From G963663615 sp963663615 (GTDB lineage Bacteria > Bacteroidota > Ignavibacteria > Ignavibacteriales > Melioribacteraceae), in the NCBI GenBank assembly GCA_963663615.1, contig OY760517.1:186001-250000 (forward strand): a DNA stretch of 64,000 bases. Reading direction: 5' to 3'. The notes below the pieces were generated by a model. That model searched no databases, was not told where the DNA came from, and was given only the letters and a program-made list of their open reading frames with translations. Numbering within the stretch: the stretch's first letter is position 1; each line of letters opens with the position of its first letter. The position numbers were made by a program, and so were the translations under genes. Below, piece by piece: positions 61,126 to 64,000 of this stretch.

Positions 61126-61875
61126 ATGAAAAAAATAAAAGTTTTAATTACAGATGATGAAAAGCTGGCTCGGGAAATTATAAAAAACTATTTGGGAAAG
61201 GATGAACGTTTTGAAATTATTGGTGAATGCCAAAATGGCTACGAAGCGTTAAAGTTTTTGGCAGATACAAAACCGGATATTATGTTCCTTGATGTGCAGA
61301 TGCCAAAAATAAACGGTTTTGAATTGCTTGAACTAATTGAAGACCCGCCACCAATAATTTTTTCAACTGCATTTGATGACTTTGCCTTAAAAGCTTTTGA
61401 GGTTAACGCTGTGGATTATCTGCTTAAACCTTACTCACTTGATCGCTTTAATGAAGCTCTCGAAAAAGTTTTATTACGCATAGAATATCAGCATTCCGAT
61501 TCTACTAATATTACTAAACTTGTTAATACTGTTGACCAAAACAGTGATTCGCTGGATCGTATTGTCGTAAAAAAGGGAAGTGATATACATATTATTGCCA
61601 CCGAAAAGATTTACTATATTGAAGCTCAGGATGATTACGTTAACATAAAAACTGCTGAGGGTAGTTACCTTAAACAAAAAACTCTTAAACACTACGAAGA
61701 AAAACTTAGCGATGAAGTTTTTATAAGATCACACAGATCATATATGGTAAACCTTAATTTTATAAGCAAAATTGAGCCTTTAACAAAAGATACACATGTT
61801 GTAATACTAAAAGATGGAAGTAAGGTGCCTGTTAGCCGAACAGGTTATCAAAAGTTAAAAGATTTACTTGAATAA
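61126..61875 (+). CDS. LytTR-family response regulator
   Basis: A 249-aa partner of the upstream kinase. Receiver domain 1-~120 with phosphorylation Asp in IMFLDVQMPKINGFELL (near 54), Lys in LLKPYSLDRF, then a LytTR DNA-binding domain (RIVVKKGSDIHIIATEKIYY, IRSHRSYMVNLNFISKI, VPVSRTGYQKLKDLL). It should regulate genes for the envelope response, possibly its own operon. The downstream lipoprotein frame is close enough to be co-transcribed. Confidence 0.95.
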   Translation: MKKIKVLITDDEKLAREIIKNYLGKDERFEIIGECQNGYEALKFLADTKPDIMFLDVQMPKINGFELLELIEDPPPIIFSTAFDDFALKAFEVNAVDYLLKPYSLDRFNEALEKVLLRIEYQHSDSTNITKLVNTVDQNSDSLDRIVVKKGSDIHIIATEKIYYIEAQDDYVNIKTAEGSYLKQKTLKHYEEKLSDEVFIRSHRSYMVNLNFISKIEPLTKDTHVVILKDGSKVPVSRTGYQKLKDLLE

Positions 61876-61936
61876 GGTTCTTTATAACTTTTTTTCATAC
61901 CTTTACGTCTTGGGTTTAATTCTGGTGGTTATTTTT

Positions 61937-62602
61937 ATGCGAAAATTTATTTCTGTTATTTTAGTGCTTTTTCTCGTACAGGGTTGTTTAAATTATAAGC
62001 AAACAACTACAATTCAAAAAGACAAATCCGGCAAAATGTTTATACATTACTGGATGCCTTGGGAAGGTGCTCAGGATACTGTAATTATGAACAAAACAGC
62101 ACTATTTTCGCATGACTCGCTTTATGCCGAATTTAACAGAGGTTTTACCGAAATAAAAGATATTTATGTGTTCAGAAATTTCGAGGACAGCACTCTTCAT
62201 GCACAGGCTGAGTTTTACTTTACCAGTGTTGACTCCCTAAAGCAATTACGTGCTTTCCGTGATGCCAATATTATGGTAAGAAAGGGAATGAGTAATACTT
62301 ACAAGTTTTCACAATATATTTCCCCTTTCCCAAACGGATTTACTTATGGAAATGATAGCCTTGAAATAGAATATGTTTACTACCTTCCTGGCAGGATAAT
62401 TAACCATAATGCTGACGAGCTTTCTCTTAACAAACTGACCTGGCATTTTACACCCGAAAAAATAGGTAAGGGAACAGTAATTTCCGCAACATATATCCCA
62501 TTTAAATTGGGGCACACTCCTTACTGGATTTACTATTTAATGTTATTTATGCTCGTAACAGTATTTGTTTTTATTCTTTATAAGGCAGCAAAAGCCAAAT
62601 AG
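61937..62602 (+). CDS. Lipoprotein with C-terminal membrane anchor, function unknown
   Basis: About 221 aa from the ATG at 61937, chosen because it is preceded by GGTGGTT and begins directly with a lipoprotein signal (MRKFISVILVLFLVQGC). The open frame reaches back to 61868, inside the response-regulator gene. The mature part is beta-rich (FIHYWMPWEGAQDTVIMNK, LEIEYVYYLPGRIINHNADE) and a transmembrane helix (YWIYYLMLFMLVTVFVFILY) anchors the C-terminus with a basic tail. No family recognised; probably an envelope protein of the same operon. Confidence 0.65.
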   Translation: MRKFISVILVLFLVQGCLNYKQTTTIQKDKSGKMFIHYWMPWEGAQDTVIMNKTALFSHDSLYAEFNRGFTEIKDIYVFRNFEDSTLHAQAEFYFTSVDSLKQLRAFRDANIMVRKGMSNTYKFSQYISPFPNGFTYGNDSLEIEYVYYLPGRIINHNADELSLNKLTWHFTPEKIGKGTVISATYIPFKLGHTPYWIYYLMLFMLVTVFVFILYKAAKAK

Positions 62603-62655
62603 CATTGCTTTTATGAATTTCTTATAGTAAAACACTTAAAAACAAAGCTGTGGAC

Positions 62656-62948
62656 ATGTCTCTTAACGAAAACGAAATAGAGATCATCCGTCAATAGTTT
62701 AAGTCTCAGCCGGTGCTGAGGGCATACCTGTTTGGCTCCTACGCAAGGAACAAAGCCACCCCCGATAGCGATATTGATATACTTGTTGATTTGGATTATA
62801 CAAAAGATATTGGCTTCAAATATGTTCGTATGTACAGAGAGTTGAATGATCTGCTTAAAAAAAGGTTGATCTTGTTTCATAGAAAGGTTTATCAAAGTTT
62901 ATAGTAGAAAGAGTTAATTACGAAAAAGTACTATTATATAAAAAGTAA
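62656..62948 (+). pseudogene. Broken MntA-type nucleotidyltransferase antitoxin
   Basis: From ATG 62656 the frame reads MSLNENEIEIIRQ, a TAG (62695), then FKSQPVLRAYLFGSYARNKA with the nucleotidyltransferase motif GSYARN...DSDIDILVD. In a 7-A tract (62855-62861) the frame slips, and the family's ending reads on in another frame as KVDLVS, a second TAG, KGLSKFIVERVNYEKVLLYK and the TAA at 62946. So there are two nonsense codons and one frameshift. Intact MntA antitoxins AMPylate and silence the HepT toxin encoded next. Confidence 0.82.
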
Positions 62949-63282
62949 ACTTTCTGATAAAGCCAGATTAGAGCATATTAGTGATGCCCTGGAAATAATA
63001 GTGCGTTTTACAAACCGTATTGATTATGAAAACTTTATTGAGGATATATTAGTTTATAATACTGTGCTAAGACAATTTGAGATTATTGGTGAGGCAGCAA
63101 ACAGAGTAAGTGTTGAAACAAGGGAGATGAGCACTAATATTCTATGGAGAGAGATAATTGATTTTAGAAACTTGCTTATTCATGAATATCATGGGGTTGA
63201 TTAAGAGGTGGTATGGAGTATTGTAAGAGAGAGAGTTTACGAACTTAAAACTAATATTTCAGAATTACTTATTAAACTGTAA
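62941..63282 (+). pseudogene. Broken HepT-type (HEPN, DUF86) toxin
   Basis: The frame starts KSKLSDKARLEHISDALEII without an ATG where HepT genes normally begin, overlapping the MntA remnant. The RNase motif RX4HXY is intact in RNLLIHEYHGVD. A TAA (63202-63204) then replaces the Leu usually found after GVD, and the family ending EVVWSIVRERVYELK continues to TAA 63280. It lost its start codon and gained one nonsense codon, so it is presumably inactive. Confidence 0.8.
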
Positions 63283-63561
63283 TATACATATTTTATATTC
63301 CAGGTCATCTCCTTTCAATAATGAGTCTTTTACTAATTCTTTATTGATTAGCGAATCAAGATTATTATTAATCTGCTTCGAGTCCTTAATCATTTCACTT
63401 AAAACCCATTTATTATTTGCATCCATACTCAGTACAAGTGCGGAATTTTGTACTTCTTTTAGTATCTCTACTTCATGCTTTACTTCCTCTAACTCCTTGT
63501 TAGGTAATAAGCTATATACTAAAAAGACAATGCTAACTATATTGAATATATACTTAAACAT
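63265..63561 (-). CDS. Small single-helix protein with coiled coil, function unknown
   Basis: A 98-aa protein with an N-terminal hydrophobic helix (FKYIFNIVSIVFLVYSLL) serving as signal or anchor, then a charged, coiled-coil-like region (LEEVKHEVEILKEVQNSALV). It ends a few bases inside the 3' end of the HepT remnant. No family recognised. Codon pattern and start are plausible but there is no strong RBS, so it could be spurious. Confidence 0.5.
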   Translation of the reverse strand: MFKYIFNIVSIVFLVYSLLPNKELEEVKHEVEILKEVQNSALVLSMDANNKWVLSEMIKDSKQINNNLDSLINKELVKDSLLKGDDLEYKICILQFNK

Positions 63562-63659
63562 TAGTAGTTACTCCCAAACAATAACAATATGATTAAAAGT
63601 TAACCGGGTGCTGAGCATGCCAAAGACAAAGCTTTGGCAAACTCAAGTACCACTTAAAA

Positions 63660-64000
63660 CTATTCTTTTGGTTCTTCACCGGTAAGGTTTTTTGTTAAAC
63701 CGTTAATATCGCCACCAGTTAGACCGATTTCTTTCATAATCGAATCAATCAAAGGAGCCTGGCTGCGGTATTTCAATGCACTGTTAACAACCTGATCGGC
63801 AAGATTGCCATCACCTGAACCAGCAGATTTACCATCGGCAGCTTCACCGTGTTTACCATTCATACCCGATACCTGGTAAATTTTAATATCATCAATTTTT
63901 TCCATTGGCTTAACACTTTGAGCCACAATATCAGCAAGATTTTCAATAATTGCATTTTTGATACGCATTGCAATTATTTCTGCTTTAAGGGTATTGTCAG
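63660..64000 (-). CDS. C-terminal end of a flotillin/SPFH-family protein, rest outside window
   Basis: The minus-strand frame is open to the window edge (DNTLKAEIIAMRIKNAIIEN) and ends at 63660. The visible 113 residues have the flotillin (YqiK-type) ending: ADIVAQSVKPMEKIDDIKIY, a Gly-rich linker and ALKYRSQAPLIDSIMKEIGL with a short Lys/Glu tail. Flotillins form membrane scaffolds. The SPFH domain itself is not visible, so the call rests on the tail alone. Confidence 0.7.
   Translation of the reverse strand, partial: DNTLKAEIIAMRIKNAIIENLADIVAQSVKPMEKIDDIKIYQVSGMNGKHGEAADGKSAGSGDGNLADQVVNSALKYRSQAPLIDSIMKEIGLTGGDINGLTKNLTGEEPKE

Overview
The window reads as a chromosomal segment from the phylum Ignavibacteriota (Bacteroidota/Chlorobiota side of the tree). 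Four secreted proteins end in the same type IX secretion sorting domain (QNYPNPFNP start, lysine end). There are also BMC-H microcompartment shell genes, a Kdo/Lpt lipopolysaccharide operon that implies a Gram-negative envelope, and AT-rich DNA with A/G-rich ribosome binding sites. No rRNA, tRNA or CRISPR array was seen.

Left part (1-16,800): an rRNA methyltransferase end, a secreted esterase, an ABC-2 transporter pair, an M13 peptidase lipoprotein, a secreted choice-of-anchor I protein, a decayed HigA-type antitoxin, a TonB-plug outer-membrane protein, ApbE, a HAD phosphatase, a MarR-SDR-DUF2147 cluster, a BtuF-like binding protein and a haem-binding protein.

Accessory part (16,720-25,020): two compact defence-type cassettes lie on either side of an S51 peptidase gene. 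The first is a single SIR2-domain protein. The second is a type IIG-like restriction-modification polypeptide with a separate DNA methyltransferase. Neither carries an integrase. Each is flanked by a direct repeat made of one end of the neighbouring housekeeping gene: the 5' end of the haem-binding gene (52 bp, identical) and the 3' end of deoA (72 bp, 69 matching). Removing both cassettes in silico leaves a plain haem gene - S51 - deoA - pepT order. This is the most unusual structure in the window.

Middle part (24,946-34,700): deoA and pepT, then a 1.4 kb gene-free stretch crowded with palindromes and short repeats. Next come a satellite pair of BMC-H shell genes (one with a long acidic tail and a possible Rho_N/SAP-like end) and an intact IS3-family element with a -1 frameshift site. 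The element ends 8 bp before a YbbR-tmk-S41 peptidase operon.

Right part (34,900-64,000): htpG, a DnaQ-UvrC-like nuclease fusion, and an operon from an acyltransferase and ruvB through kdsA-kdsC-kdsD-lptC-lptA-lptB that makes Kdo and exports LPS. It continues with an MBOAT/SGNH O-acetylation pair, two more secreted cargo proteins, a LolA-like protein with an ABC-2 transporter, a K+ channel, and two LiaF-like membrane proteins with a LytS/LytTR two-component system. A decayed MntA/HepT toxin-antitoxin pair and the end of a flotillin-like gene close the window.
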